DNA of 64,000 bases from Shewanella acanthi (GTDB taxonomy: Bacteria > Pseudomonadota > Gammaproteobacteria > Enterobacterales > Shewanellaceae). The notes beneath the pieces were generated by a model. The model saw nothing but the letters and a program-made list of their open reading frames with translations. It had not been told where the DNA came from and ran no database searches. The position numbers and the translations under genes were made by a program. Within the stretch, counting starts at the first letter, position 1. Each line of letters begins with the position of its first letter. Below, one piece after another: positions 9,099 through 18,618 of the stretch. The stretch lies in contig NZ_CP080413.1 in the NCBI RefSeq assembly GCF_019457475.1, positions 1,550,001-1,614,000 on the forward strand. The letters are read 5' to 3'.

Positions 9099-9737
9099 AT
9101 GACAGATCTCAGTGATATTCGCCGCGAATACACCAAAGGCGGATTACGCCGCGCCGATTTACCGCAAGATCCGATGAAGTTATTCGAATTATGGATGGAG
9201 CAGGCGCGCACCGCCGAGCTTAGCGATCCCACCGCCATGTGTGTCGCAACCGTGGATGATGAGGGGCAGCCTTATCAGCGTATCGTGCTGCTCAAACGCT
9301 TCGATGAAACAGGTTTTGTCTTTTTCACTAATTTGGGTAGCCGTAAGGCGCAACATATCAGTAGCAATAACAAAGTGAGTTTGCACTTTCCTTGGCATCC
9401 GCTCGAGCGCCAAGTGTCCGTGCTGGGTGAGGCGCAGGCGCTGTCTACCGCTGAGGTGCTTAAATATTTTATGACCCGTCCGAAGGATAGTCAGATTGCG
9501 GCTTGGGTGTCGGCGCAGTCGAGCAAACTCAGTGCCAGACAAGTTCTCGAAGGCAAGTTCTTTGAAATGAAAGCTAAGTTTGCCAAGGGCGATGTGCCGC
9601 TGCCCAGTTTTTGGGGCGGTTATCTCGTTAAGCCGACCAGTATTGAATTTTGGCAGGGCGGTGAAAATAGACTGCATGACCGCTTTATCTATACCAAAGA
9701 GGGCGATAATTGGGAGATTGACCGTCTCGCACCTTAA
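9099..9737 (+). CDS. pdxH: Pyridoxamine 5'-phosphate oxidase
   Basis: A 212-aa FMN flavoprotein that oxidises pyridoxine- or pyridoxamine-5'-phosphate to pyridoxal-5'-phosphate. The N-terminal IRREY, the FMN-binding stretch [14 protein letters not shown] with the SRKAQHI segment after it, and the C-terminal [14 protein letters not shown] are hallmarks of PdxH. The last residues, DRLAP, are the conserved C-terminus. Length is normal (E. coli 218). It supplies the cofactor used by SpeA two genes upstream, though no operon link is visible. Confidence 0.96.
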   Translation: MTDLSDIRREYTKGGLRRADLPQDPMKLFELWMEQARTAELSDPTAMCVATVDDEGQPYQRIVLLKRFDETGFVFFTNLGSRKAQHISSNNKVSLHFPWHPLERQVSVLGEAQALSTAEVLKYFMTRPKDSQIAAWVSAQSSKLSARQVLEGKFFEMKAKFAKGDVPLPSFWGGYLVKPTSIEFWQGGENRLHDRFIYTKEGDNWEIDRLAP

Positions 9738-9813
9738 GATTGGATGGCAGTAGTCTAAGAGCCTTTAGTTTAGAAGTCAGTAGTTCAGAAGCTGTGGTTT
9801 AGGAGAGCGTGAG

Positions 9814-10266
9814 TTGAAACAACATAAAATTTGGGTCGATGCCGACGCTTGCCCAAATCCAATAAAAGAGATGTTATTCCGAGCTGCCGAGCGTAAATCT
9901 TTGCCCGTGGTGCTGGTGGCCAATCAGACTATCCGAATTCCGCCATCTGCATTTATTAGTCAAGTTAGGGTGGGATCGGGCTTTGATGTTGCCGACCAAT
10001 ATATTGTCGATCATGTGGCGGCAACGGATCTTGTGATCACCGCTGATATTCCCTTAGCCAGTGCCGTGATTGAAAAGGGTGCACTAGCCTTAAATCCGCG
10101 GGGTGAACTCTATACCGCGGATAATATTCGGCAAAAACTCACGATGCGTGACTTTATGGATGAGTTGCGATCTTCCGGCATTCAAACCGGCGGCCCAAGT
10201 GCCTTAAGCGCGGCGGATAAACAGGCCTTTGCCAACAGTTTAGATAAGTGGTTAATACGAGTTTAA
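9814..10266 (+). CDS. YaiI/YqxD family protein (UPF0178)
   Basis: A 150-aa protein with the family's N-terminal WVDADACPN and VITADIPLA, acidic motifs reminiscent of PIN-like nuclease folds. [20 protein letters not shown] is the conserved C-terminal block. The start is TTG at 9814 with AGGAGA 9 nt upstream; no ATG fits. The molecular function is not established. The 76-bp gap after pdxH contains short imperfect repeats of AGTAGTTCAGAAG-like sequence and no terminator, so read-through from pdxH is possible. Confidence 0.88.
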   Translation: MKQHKIWVDADACPNPIKEMLFRAAERKSLPVVLVANQTIRIPPSAFISQVRVGSGFDVADQYIVDHVAATDLVITADIPLASAVIEKGALALNPRGELYTADNIRQKLTMRDFMDELRSSGIQTGGPSALSAADKQAFANSLDKWLIRV

Positions 10267-10417
10267 CTTACGAATTTATATGGTTATCTGGTCGGTCTTG
10301 GATAAACCGAGTATCTTTAAATAACGCTGGGTTGCTTTGTCTAGGAATACCTCACCATTTGCGGCAATTTAGCGAGGTATGGCGATACCGCCCAACGCGC
10401 AATCATGAAGGATGGAT

Positions 10418-11017
10418 ATGATGAAAAAGAGCTTAGTGTTAGTACCATCAATGCTCGTCACCACACTCGCATTCTCGTTGGTGAGTTTCAGTAGCGCGGC
10501 AAAGTGGCAGGTAATTGAGCCTGAATCCAGAGTTAGTTTTATTTCGGTAAAAAAAGGCGATATTGGTGAGGTGCATTACTTTAAACAGGTGGCAGGTCAG
10601 TTAAAAGATAATGGTCAATTCGAATTGAGCATTCCGCTAGTGAGTGTAGTAACTGGCATTGAAGTGCGAGACGATCGGCTGAAAAACCTGTTATTTGAAG
10701 TGGCACGTTTCCCAGAATTAAATGTCTCTGCCTTGCTTGATAGTGCTGTCTTGAATGCTCTCGTTGTTGGTGCCAGTAAGATCGTTGAAATTGACGGAAA
10801 AATTAAATTGCATGGAAAAGAACAGACAAAAACTTTTTCAGTAATGTTGACAAAAGTGTCTGATAATAAAATGGTTGTACTGAGTTTTCAGCCTGTGATT
10901 GTCAATGCAAATGAATTTAATTTAGTGGCTGGAGTCGAAAAATTACGTGAAATAGCAGGACTGTCGACCATAAGTCAAGCCGTACCTGTGTCATTCGTAC
11001 TGACTCTGACCCAATAG
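10418..11017 (+). CDS. YceI-like periplasmic protein
   Basis: A protein of about 199 aa. An ATG at 10412 overlaps the Shine-Dalgarno AAGGA itself, so translation more likely begins at 10418 or 10421. The N-terminus MKKSLVLVPSMLV and the following hydrophobic stretch to SSAAKW form a signal peptide. The mature part has the YceI pattern: EPESRVSFISVKKG, a beta-rich core, GQFELSIPLVSVVTGIEVRDDRLKNLLFEV and IDGKIKLHGKEQT. YceI proteins are lipocalin-like barrels that bind isoprenoid-type lipids; the ligand here is unknown. It stands alone. Confidence 0.8.
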   Translation: MMKKSLVLVPSMLVTTLAFSLVSFSSAAKWQVIEPESRVSFISVKKGDIGEVHYFKQVAGQLKDNGQFELSIPLVSVVTGIEVRDDRLKNLLFEVARFPELNVSALLDSAVLNALVVGASKIVEIDGKIKLHGKEQTKTFSVMLTKVSDNKMVVLSFQPVIVNANEFNLVAGVEKLREIAGLSTISQAVPVSFVLTLTQ

Positions 11018-11134
11018 CATTATCCTATGGTTCTCGGTGTCACAAAGTAGATGACCTATCGCCGAACAAAGTTTAGAGTGTTTTGACATTTCAACATTAA
11101 TAGAACGAGTTAGGGTTACAAGGTACTCATTTTT

Positions 11135-11491
11135 ATGGTCACAGATAAAGACGGTTACGTGCATCTCATTCAGTATCTGACTGAGCATTTGGGGCTTTTT
11201 GAGACCTCAGATAAAGCGCATGTGTCAGACGATACTGTGATGGAATTATTTGAAGAGCAACTGTCGGCACAAATTATTATGGTTTGTGGTCAAAATCCGT
11301 CACTGACCTTCAGTGAACGCAATACACTCATTCGTGAAGTTGATGCCATAGTGTATGATTTAGAAGAAATTCTGGCATCGGTAGCGAATCATAATGCTAC
11401 CCCAGAACAGACACTTTTTATTACCGAATTTGCTGGTCTGATAAAAAATCTATTCGATCAGGAAATCGCTAAACTGCCTACACACGTTTAA
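11135..11491 (+). CDS. Conserved hypothetical protein, possibly DUF3802
   Basis: A 118-aa acidic, helical protein without signal peptide or membrane segment. It resembles DUF3802 proteins of Shewanella and Vibrio as I remember them (GYxHLIQYLTEHLGLF near the start, DAIVYDLEEIL in the middle), but I could not check this. There is no known function and no catalytic motif. No terminator or close partner is seen. AAGG lies 13 nt before the ATG. Confidence 0.6.
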   Translation: MVTDKDGYVHLIQYLTEHLGLFETSDKAHVSDDTVMELFEEQLSAQIIMVCGQNPSLTFSERNTLIREVDAIVYDLEEILASVANHNATPEQTLFITEFAGLIKNLFDQEIAKLPTHV

Positions 11492-11947
11492 TTAAAATCC
11501 CCTTGTGCCAACTCTTAGGTCGGATTTGGGTTAAGCTTTCTTCTCATGGTTTTGCCTCTTAAGCCTAGCGCTGTGATGATGACTCCGCTGAGCAGTTGAT
11601 ATTGTGAGCTTAAAGTGCAATGCGCTCTAACTACTCATTCAGCGCATAAACGGGGACCCCCTGTGATAGTTTAAACAACTTAAGACATACAAAACACAGA
11701 CAACAGTGGTAAGTCAGAGCCATGGTTAAAATGCTGGTTTAATACTTAATACAGCCATGGATTTAACAAAAGTTCGTGGATGGTCAGGGGCATCAGTTTA
11801 TCTGATTAACATTACTACCTTGGATTTATGAGCCGCAATAGGCGTTTTTCGTCAAAGAGTGATTGACGTATATCTTTAGATATTGGCTTTGCCCAAGCCA
11901 GATATTTTTCAGATATGATAAGTGTTTAGGATTTGGAGAACCTTAAT
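11492..11947. other. 456-bp intergenic region, no gene seen
   Basis: I find no convincing coding frame. GCCATGG occurs twice (about 11720 and 11752) without a clear symmetrical structure. A small stem GGCTT-TGCCC-AAGCC at 11885-11899 followed by AGATATTTTT may be a weak terminator or leader hairpin before the DUF1801-like gene. Confidence 0.4.
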
Positions 11948-12322
11948 GTGAGTAATAAGCCTGAAACCATTGCTGAATATATTGAAAATGCGGCACCCAA
12001 ATGCCGAGCACATCTTGAAGAAATGTATATCATCTTAAAAACTGTTGCGCCAAACGCGCAAGAGGCCATTAAATGGGGTCACCCATTTTTTATCGAGCCA
12101 AGGTTTCTGTTTTCCTTTTCAGCCCACAAGGAACATATGGGCTTTGCCACTACTAATGCCGCAATTGAACCCCACTTAGCCCAAGTTAAGGACTTTGAGA
12201 TAACCCAAAGGGGGATCTTGAAAATCCCTTACCGTAAAGCGTTGCCTAAGTCTTTAGTGATGGCAATTGCCACGACACAGCTGCAACTGGTAAGCACTAG
12301 AAACGATGACAATTTTTGGTAA
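11948..12322 (+). CDS. DUF1801 / YdhG-like domain protein
   Basis: A small soluble protein of 124 aa from a GTG at 11948. That start has GGAGA 8 nt upstream. A TTG at 11933, which opens the same frame earlier, overlaps that site and is unlikely. Motifs: IAEYIENAAPKCRAHLEEMYIIL at the N-terminus, EAIKWGHPFF in the middle and ILKIPYRKALPKSLV near the end. These are the features of the DUF1801 (YdhG, sometimes called iron chaperone-like) fold. Function unproven. Confidence 0.7.
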   Translation: MSNKPETIAEYIENAAPKCRAHLEEMYIILKTVAPNAQEAIKWGHPFFIEPRFLFSFSAHKEHMGFATTNAAIEPHLAQVKDFEITQRGILKIPYRKALPKSLVMAIATTQLQLVSTRNDDNFW

Positions 12323-12792
12323 ATAACTATTTAAGTCATCGTGTTAAGCTAAAAGTATAGGGGTTAGTTGATTTGTGCTTTTATTGCCCCACACTTGTAA
12401 TAGCTGATGTAGTGCAAAAGCTATTAGAGTACAACGATTGATATCAATTTTTGACCTTAGTTACTGAGTTAGTAGATGCATTAGAAGTCTTCTTTTACGT
12501 GCCTTTACACTGCTATCCTCCTCAAAAAGTACTGATGCGTTATCAACGTATAAACTTCATCTGAACTGTACCTATTGCCTAATTTCTCCCTATAGAAGAC
12601 CTATTAATACACATTACGCCTAGACGGAATAAACCCCATGTTGTGCTGTTGCGGGTGCAGTGTTTGCTATTCAACTTGTTGTTTATCTGAGATGATTTTT
12701 TTTTGCTGATTTTATCGCCAATGCCGTTTCTCGGTGTATCTTTAAGTTAGCGCGGAGCTTTGTGAAGCATTTAGACACTCTAGGGGGAATTT
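12323..12792. other. 470-bp intergenic region, no gene seen
   Basis: The region is AT-rich with a T-run at about 12699-12706. I see no convincing coding frame, terminator hairpin or tRNA-like fold. It should contain the promoter of the STAS-like gene that starts at 12793. Confidence 0.4.
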
Positions 12793-13173
12793 ATGCTGAC
12801 AATGAATTCAGGTTATGCCGACGACATTTTGGTTATCAAGATCAGCGGCGAGGTTACCCATAAAGATATCGATGATCTATTAATCCCAGCGATTGAGTCT
12901 AAGTTAAAGGATCACGCTAGCATTCGCTTATGGTATGAATTTACTGAAGAGTTTGTAGGGTTAACCGTGGGAGCACTTTGGGATGATGCCTTACTCAGCG
13001 TATTCCACTTCGGTGATTTTTCCCGAGTTGTGATGATTGCTAATATGGAAAAAATAGGCACTATGGTGAATACCTTAGCGTTTATGTTGCCGTGTCCAGT
13101 CAAGGTTTTTTCGGCCAATGATCGTGACAATGCACGCAGTTGGTTGGATGAATCATCGATTGCGACCGTTTAA
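12793..13173 (+). CDS. SpoIIAA/STAS-like domain protein (DUF3478 type)
   Basis: A 126-aa single-domain protein. The pattern DDILVIKISGEVTHKDIDDLLIP at 10-32, IRLWYEFTEEF and FSRVVMIANMEKIGTMVNTLAFML, then VKVFSANDRDNARSWLDE, fits the SpoIIAA-like (PF11964) family. These are STAS-fold proteins of unknown role in Gram-negative bacteria. AGGGGGA 6 nt before the ATG is a strong ribosome binding site. It faces the degenerate kinase gene tail to tail, with 6 bp between the stops and no clear terminator. Confidence 0.75.
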   Translation: MLTMNSGYADDILVIKISGEVTHKDIDDLLIPAIESKLKDHASIRLWYEFTEEFVGLTVGALWDDALLSVFHFGDFSRVVMIANMEKIGTMVNTLAFMLPCPVKVFSANDRDNARSWLDESSIATV

Positions 13174-13179
13174 TTGGTC

Positions 13180-15870
13180 CTATACTGGCCAATGACACAA
13201 AATGCAGGTGCCTTTGCTAAGTTCGCTCGAAAGACGCATTTCTCCCTTCATTTCATTGTGGATCCACACATTTAAACAGCTGAGGCTACCAACACAGACC
13301 CCCTGAGCCATTTGTTGATGGAGGTGGATTAATTGCTGTGATGGGATCCCACAGCCATTATCCTCCAGTTTGACCTGCAGCTGATTTTCCCGTTTTTCAA
13401 TCGTGAGATTAAGTTGACGGTGCTGCTGATGCTCCTTAAACGCGTGTTGTAGGCTGTTGTTCAGCAAGCGATAAAATAATTGCAGGTAATGCCATACACT
13501 AGCCTCAATCACTAGATGCTCGTCACATTGGTAATTTACTGTAACCTGTGTTCGTTTTATTGTCGGCGCTAGCAGGTAGAGGACACTGTTAATAAATTGG
13601 CTAAGATGTAAAGGGCGAATGTTGCTTGCCTCATCGATAAAAAGCGGTGCAATTTGTCTGAGCCGTGTGGCTTGCTCGCTCATCATGTTAGCAATGTGGG
13701 CTTGCTGCGGCGTATTGGCAAGGGGGGGCGATTGGCACAGCATCGCCAGTGCTTGATCCTGTTCAAGTACCAGTTGAGGCATTAATTCGGCAAGGAAATG
13801 CTGGATCAGCTTTTGACTATGCTTCTGACTTGTGAGCTGTTGGCGAAGTTTAGCAATTTCATTATCTTTGGTTTCAATTTTTGCCTGCCATTGCCCAATT
13901 TGTTGAAGTGCTAATTGCGTTTGCAGTTGCTGTTGTTCCAATTGGGTTTGAAGCTGTGTAATGACCTGTTCCTGTTCTTTTTGATGGCGTTTTTTTAGGC
14001 TGATATCGATGCCGATGGCACCAATCCCAATGGGATTAAACTCTTCATCTTTGATTTCAAATTTAGTGATTTGATAAATCAGTTCCCCCTGCGGACTTGC
14101 AAAGGATTCCTCATAAATGATGGCCTCGCTGCTGTGATTGACCCGTAGATCGCCTAAACGATATTGCTCGGCGATTTGGCTCGGAAAGAGTTCAAAGTCT
14201 GTTACCCCAAGGATTTTTTTACGTTCGGTGGCAAGTAGGGCGCAATACTTGTCGTTTACTAGCGTGTATTTTCCTTCCCTATTTTTGATATAGACAATAT
14301 TAGGAGAGAACTCTAAGAGTGAATTTAGTTGCTCCTTATGCCCTTTTAGCTGCTGTTGGATCCGGTCTTGATTCTGCAATTGCTGCTCCAGCGCAAGGTT
14401 GCTGGCATCCAAACTTGCCATGGCGACTTCGAGTTGCTCGGTACGGTTAATTAAGGATTTAGCCAGCAAGCCGACTTCATCACTCCGGTTCGAGGCTTGA
14501 TGCTCGAGCTTTGCAGGGTCATTGTGTTTAAGGGCTTTTACCATCTCGATAATCGGTTTGATAACCAATTTGTGCTGCAGAATAAACAGCAAGAACAGCC
14601 CCAGAACTTGGATTAACACTAGGTAGAGCCCTACCTTTTCTACTAAGGTTTTGGCCGTATCTTCAAGTGGGGCGACGGGGGTTACCACGACAATTTTCCA
14701 ATAGGTGTGAGGCATTAAAAATATCGAGGCTATCGCGGGACTATTAAGTAGAGGATCATCCTTGATGCTAACGGATGCGATGCGTCTTGGCGTTGAAAAC
14801 TGCTGCGTCGCATTATCGTTGACTATGGCTTCGAGTAAATCCGCTTCGAGCAAGTTCGCCTTGGGCTCATCGGCTTCGATAACATTGTCTTGAACAATGT
14901 TCTCATCGACAACACCAGTGGATACGTCCCCTTGTTTCATGGCATGACTAGGATATTTGAGATTGGCTAATTGTTTATCACTAAAGACTCGTACCAATTT
15001 TGATTGCGCAATAAACGCCTCATCTGCCATTTGTAACGCCTGCAATATAGGGGTAAAGGCAATTTGTTGCTCAGTCATGGCACTAAAGTTGAGCAATGCT
15101 GTTTGGGGCGGTGTTTTAGCATTGCTAGCATATGGACTTGGCGGCGAGGCAAGAATTTGATTGTGACGGTCAAGGGCTATTACATAACCGCTAACATCGG
15201 CCATCGCATGTCGAAGGAGGATATTGAGTTTATCTAAGCTGATGTCGGTCGTTGCCGCGCCAATAAACTGATGTTCCATCCAGATTGCACTCGCGGCAGT
15301 CACCATCGGCTCATGTGTTGCTTTATCGATATAGGATTTTGACCAATAGGTTTTGCCAGCGGGTAGCAGGCGGGTGGGGCGATACCATTCTTCATTTTGG
15401 TAATTGGGGTGGGGTTCATCGTTGTAACTATTAATAAATTGCAGGTCGCCCTTTGCATCCCGCGCCCAAAAAAGACTGTCGCGCGGCTTTTGTGGGTCAA
15501 AGGCATAGGGCTCTGGCCAAACACCACCGCCAAGGACGATGTCTCTGTGGCTTTCGGTGTTGAGCAGGACGGGAATACTGAGTTTAAGTGCTTGGGGTTG
15601 ATAACGATATAGCTTGGCAATATTACTGATGCTATTGACCTGAGTTTCAATTTGGGAGGTCATTTCCTGAAGTTTCGCAATGACCATCTGACCTTGGTTC
15701 TGGTTTAGTTGCGATTGTTGTTCATTAAGCTGTTGGGACTGAATGGTGAGGATCACCCATGCGGTACTGAAAATAAGCAGAGTAGCGATGATAAGTTGAA
15801 TAAGGCTTAGCTTAAACGGCAAACTATTATGCCATTGGGTCTTGGGCGCAATAATCGACCTGATATCCAT
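13180..15870 (-). CDS. Cache-HAMP-PAS sensor with degenerate histidine-kinase C-terminus
   Basis: An 896-aa membrane sensor. TM1 is about 19-45. The periplasmic Cache-like domain spans about 46-405 (FWARDAKGDL, WYRPTRLLPAGKTYWSKSYID). TM2 is about 405-430, then HAMP (IKPIIEMVKALKHND). A PAS domain lies at about 510-630 (LLEFSPNIVYIKNREGKY), then a glutamine-rich coiled coil and an ATPase-like end. The N-box LLNNSLQHAF and G1 DNGCGIP are present. The usual H-box (SHELRTP) is not recognisable and a GLGL-type G2 box is missing; the segment reads GVCVGSLSCLNVW. It may have lost kinase activity or use an unusual phosphoacceptor. No response regulator adjoins it. An SD is not obvious before the ATG. 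Confidence 0.75.
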   Translation of the reverse strand: MDIRSIIAPKTQWHNSLPFKLSLIQLIIATLLIFSTAWVILTIQSQQLNEQQSQLNQNQGQMVIAKLQEMTSQIETQVNSISNIAKLYRYQPQALKLSIPVLLNTESHRDIVLGGGVWPEPYAFDPQKPRDSLFWARDAKGDLQFINSYNDEPHPNYQNEEWYRPTRLLPAGKTYWSKSYIDKATHEPMVTAASAIWMEHQFIGAATTDISLDKLNILLRHAMADVSGYVIALDRHNQILASPPSPYASNAKTPPQTALLNFSAMTEQQIAFTPILQALQMADEAFIAQSKLVRVFSDKQLANLKYPSHAMKQGDVSTGVVDENIVQDNVIEADEPKANLLEADLLEAIVNDNATQQFSTPRRIASVSIKDDPLLNSPAIASIFLMPHTYWKIVVVTPVAPLEDTAKTLVEKVGLYLVLIQVLGLFLLFILQHKLVIKPIIEMVKALKHNDPAKLEHQASNRSDEVGLLAKSLINRTEQLEVAMASLDASNLALEQQLQNQDRIQQQLKGHKEQLNSLLEFSPNIVYIKNREGKYTLVNDKYCALLATERKKILGVTDFELFPSQIAEQYRLGDLRVNHSSEAIIYEESFASPQGELIYQITKFEIKDEEFNPIGIGAIGIDISLKKRHQKEQEQVITQLQTQLEQQQLQTQLALQQIGQWQAKIETKDNEIAKLRQQLTSQKHSQKLIQHFLAELMPQLVLEQDQALAMLCQSPPLANTPQQAHIANMMSEQATRLRQIAPLFIDEASNIRPLHLSQFINSVLYLLAPTIKRTQVTVNYQCDEHLVIEASVWHYLQLFYRLLNNSLQHAFKEHQQHRQLNLTIEKRENQLQVKLEDNGCGIPSQQLIHLHQQMAQGVCVGSLSCLNVWIHNEMKGEMRLSSELSKGTCILCHWPV

Positions 15871-15987
15871 GTGCTGCGTATTCCCAACGCGACTATTATG
15901 GAGCCAGTTTAGCTTTTTTTGGCCTATTTGCCATTGGCTTAGTTCATTCTTCGCTAATGAGATTAAATGATTATGCGGCCTTTATTC

Positions 15988-16016
15988 AAAACAAAGGCAG
16001 ACCTAAAGTCTGCCTA
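15988..16016 (-). terminator. Probable terminator of dsbB
   Basis: AGGCAGAC/GTCTGCCT at 15995-16002 and 16008-16015 form a perfect 8-bp stem with a 5-nt loop. On the minus strand it is followed by TTGTTTTG. It lies about 75 bp after the dsbB stop. Confidence 0.5.
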
Positions 16017-16088
16017 GGGATCTTCATTTAACCTATTTATAACTCGCAAATCAGCTATCAGTTAGGGTGACCTAACCGAGTTAGCCAA

Positions 16089-16616
16089 TTATTTATACAG
16101 GGAAGGTTTTTTTGAGCCAGTGAGGATGGGAACTAAAAACAGCAGTAGCGCAACCAGATAACCGCTAAAGCCAAATACCATCCATTCAGCCATGGTGACA
16201 TTCATAAACTGCCAAGGTACATCGGTACACATTCCCGTTGGCATAAACACCGAGGGTAACCATTCATGTAGCGGCATCCATTCTGGAAATTCTGGTAAAA
16301 ATGAGCAGGTTGCAAAGGGGGATGGATTGGTCTGGATATCGACTAATTGCAGAGCGAGTTTTAATCCCCACGTCGCACTTACAGCCCAACCAATGGAAGC
16401 GATAACACGTACAAATAGCTTACTTGGGGCAATCATCCCGATGAGGCCTGCGACTAAAACACCCAATACCGCAAGGCGGATATAAATGCACATGACGCAG
16501 GGCTCTAAGTTCATCACGTATTGAAAATATAACGCACTGGCCTCAAGCGCTATCGCACTGCCAGTAAGAATACTCCAAGAAATGCGGGAATGGGCAAAGC
16601 GAACGAGTGCTGTCAA
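16089..16616 (-). CDS. dsbB: Disulfide bond formation protein DsbB
   Basis: An inner-membrane quinone reductase partner of DsbA that reoxidises DsbA and passes electrons to ubiquinone. I start it at TTG 16616 (175 aa). GGAG stands 7 nt upstream, and the cysteines then fall at 40, 43, 104 and 130, nearly the same as E. coli (41, 44, 104, 130). An ATG at 16634 in the same frame would directly follow the T-tract of the nhaB terminator and has no ribosome binding site. Motifs: [21 protein letters not shown]. Four membrane helices are visible. Confidence 0.93.
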   Translation of the reverse strand: MTALVRFAHSRISWSILTGSAIALEASALYFQYVMNLEPCVMCIYIRLAVLGVLVAGLIGMIAPSKLFVRVIASIGWAVSATWGLKLALQLVDIQTNPSPFATCSFLPEFPEWMPLHEWLPSVFMPTGMCTDVPWQFMNVTMAEWMVFGFSGYLVALLLFLVPILTGSKKPSLYK

Positions 16617-16634
16617 AAGTGAACTCCATATCAT

Positions 16635-16666
16635 GAAAAAAACGCCCTGAAGATAGGGCGTTTTTG
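16635..16666 (-). terminator. Terminator of nhaB
   Basis: ACGCCCT-ATCTTC-AGGGCGT on the minus strand is followed by TTTTTTTC. It lies 45 bp after the nhaB stop and abuts the first possible ATG of dsbB. It therefore also defines the upstream limit of the dsbB leader. Confidence 0.75.
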
Positions 16667-16710
16667 GAATTTACTCAAGAAATAAAATTCAGTTAACTCA
16701 GAGATAAGTG

Positions 16711-18315
16711 CTAATGTCCTGTGACCACTGGTGAGAGAGCTTCCTTCGCACTGTGGTGAATAATCGTATGGGCGTCATAAAAATGCTGGGTCATTTCCTC
16801 TAGGAAACCAGTTTGAATGGCCAGTACACCCACAATTGATAGCACGATAGTATAGGGCAGTGCCATCACTACCATTCTGCCGTAGGAAAGGCGAATGAGT
16901 GGAGCAAGTGCCGAGGTCAGCAAGAACAGGAATGCTGCTTGTCCGTTTGGTGTTGCCACTGACGGTAGGTTAGTTCCCGTATTGATGGCAACGGCTAGCA
17001 GGTCGAATTGATCACGGGTAATTTGACCATTGATTAATGCTGCCTTTACTTCATTAATGTAAACAGTCCCCACAAACACATTATCACTGACCATCGACAG
17101 TAAACCGTTGGCTATATAGAAGATAACTAATTGGGTATTACCTTCGTGATTAAGCGCCCAGTGAATAACTGGCGCAAACAGATGTTGGTCGATAATTACC
17201 GCAACAACAGCAAAGAAAACAGCGAGTAGTGCTGTAAAGGGCAGCGCCTCTTCGAAGGCTTTACCTAGCGCATGTTCATCTGTGATGCCATTGAAGGCGG
17301 TGGTGAGAATAATCACCGAAAGGCCAATTAACCCTACAGAAGCTAAATGTAACGCAAGGCCGGCAATGAGCCAGATCCCCACTAGTGCTTGAATAATGAG
17401 TTTCATTTTGTCTTTGTTTGTACGGCGTGCATCTTCATAGGCCGCATAATCACAAAGGATTTTATGCACTGCTTCGGGTAACTTAGCGCCATAGCCAAAG
17501 ATTTTAAATTTTTCGACGAGGAAACAAGTCAGCACGCCTGCAATTAACACTGGCACAGTGACAGGTGACATTCGAATCGCGAATTCGCCAAATTGCCAGT
17601 TAGCCTGAGCTGCAATAATCAGGTTTTGTGGTTCGCCAACCATGGTACACACGCCACCTAACGCCGTTCCCACGCCGGCGTGCATTAACAAATTACGCAG
17701 AAAACCACGAAAGGATTCCAGTTCATCTTCATTAAGCTGTGCTTCACCCTCATCGTTTTTGCCTTCAGAGGTATGGTCGTGGTCGGCTGAAAAATCTTTA
17801 CCCGAAGCGACTTTGTGGTAAATCGAATAGAAACCCACTGCCACTGTGATAATCACTGCAATAACGGTTAAAGCATCTAGGAAGGCGGATAAAAAAGCTG
17901 AAGCCAGACAGAACATCAGCGACACTAAGGTTTTAGAGCGAACCTTAGTGATCATTTTGGTGAACACGAACAGCAGTAGCTGTTTCATAAAGTAAATGCC
18001 CGCCACCATAAACACCAGCAGCAACAGTACTTCCAAGTTGGCTTCAATTTCATGAAGCACTTGGCTGGTCGAAGTCATGCCTATGGCAACGGCTTCTATC
18101 GCAAGCAGACCACCGGGTTGCAGCGGGTAGCATTTGAGCGCCATTGCCAAGGTGAAGATAAACTCAATGACGAGTACCCAACCAGCCACAAAAGGGCTGA
18201 CATAAAAGAAGAGTAATGGGTTGATGATTAAAAACGACAGTATGGCGATTTTGTACCACTTAGGCGAATTACCTAAGAAGTTCCCAATTAACGCCTGGCT
18301 CATGGTCACCGGCAT
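16711..18315 (-). CDS. nhaB: Na+/H+ antiporter NhaB
   Basis: A 534-aa integral membrane antiporter with about 12 hydrophobic segments, exporting Na+ in exchange for protons. Recognisable family stretches are the N-terminal [41 protein letters not shown] and [17 protein letters not shown] near the end. Length is close to the E. coli protein (513). GAGAGGAAG precedes the ATG by 3 nt. It is divergent from fadR, as in E. coli, where nhaB and fadR are also neighbours. Confidence 0.96.
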   Translation of the reverse strand: MPVTMSQALIGNFLGNSPKWYKIAILSFLIINPLLFFYVSPFVAGWVLVIEFIFTLAMALKCYPLQPGGLLAIEAVAIGMTSTSQVLHEIEANLEVLLLLVFMVAGIYFMKQLLLFVFTKMITKVRSKTLVSLMFCLASAFLSAFLDALTVIAVIITVAVGFYSIYHKVASGKDFSADHDHTSEGKNDEGEAQLNEDELESFRGFLRNLLMHAGVGTALGGVCTMVGEPQNLIIAAQANWQFGEFAIRMSPVTVPVLIAGVLTCFLVEKFKIFGYGAKLPEAVHKILCDYAAYEDARRTNKDKMKLIIQALVGIWLIAGLALHLASVGLIGLSVIILTTAFNGITDEHALGKAFEEALPFTALLAVFFAVVAVIIDQHLFAPVIHWALNHEGNTQLVIFYIANGLLSMVSDNVFVGTVYINEVKAALINGQITRDQFDLLAVAINTGTNLPSVATPNGQAAFLFLLTSALAPLIRLSYGRMVVMALPYTIVLSIVGVLAIQTGFLEEMTQHFYDAHTIIHHSAKEALSPVVTGH

Positions 18316-18566
18316 GACTTCCTCTCTTCTAGTTATGTGTAATATTGCACCGATTGTTTTTCTATTGGCGCATGTTATAGAAAATCAGTCTAGCTGAAAG
18401 GAATTGCTAATGTAACGTACTGCTTACGCTGAGATTTCAAAAAGCGGAGCTAATCAGCAATTTTTAGGTATTCTCAGAAGTTAAATGTCGTTTTTTTGAA
18501 CGTTTTTAACACAGTTGTATACCTTTGATGCCAGTAAGATCAGTCAATGGTTTTCATTTTGCGTCG

Positions 18567-18583
18567 CTCTGGTATGATCAGTA
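18567..18583 (+). promoter_or_regulatory. Candidate FadR operator in the nhaB-fadR intergenic region
   Basis: CTCTGGTATGATCAGTA matches 12 of 17 positions of the palindromic FadR site ATCTGGTACGACCAGAT known from E. coli, including the core CTGGT and the right half TCAG with one G/T-type change. It lies 36 bp before the fadR start, consistent with autoregulation. Confidence 0.5.
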
Positions 18584-18618
18584 ACCATTAAAAGCACAAC
18601 AACTGGATAACTGGGCTG

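Noticed and set aside
9745..9800. Imperfect AGTAGTTCAGAAG-like repeats between pdxH and the YaiI-family gene
   Set aside because: Too short and degenerate to distinguish from chance in a 76-bp gap.
11720..11765. Repeated GCCATGG motif with apparent symmetry
   Set aside because: The two copies are direct rather than inverted and do not form a stable stem.
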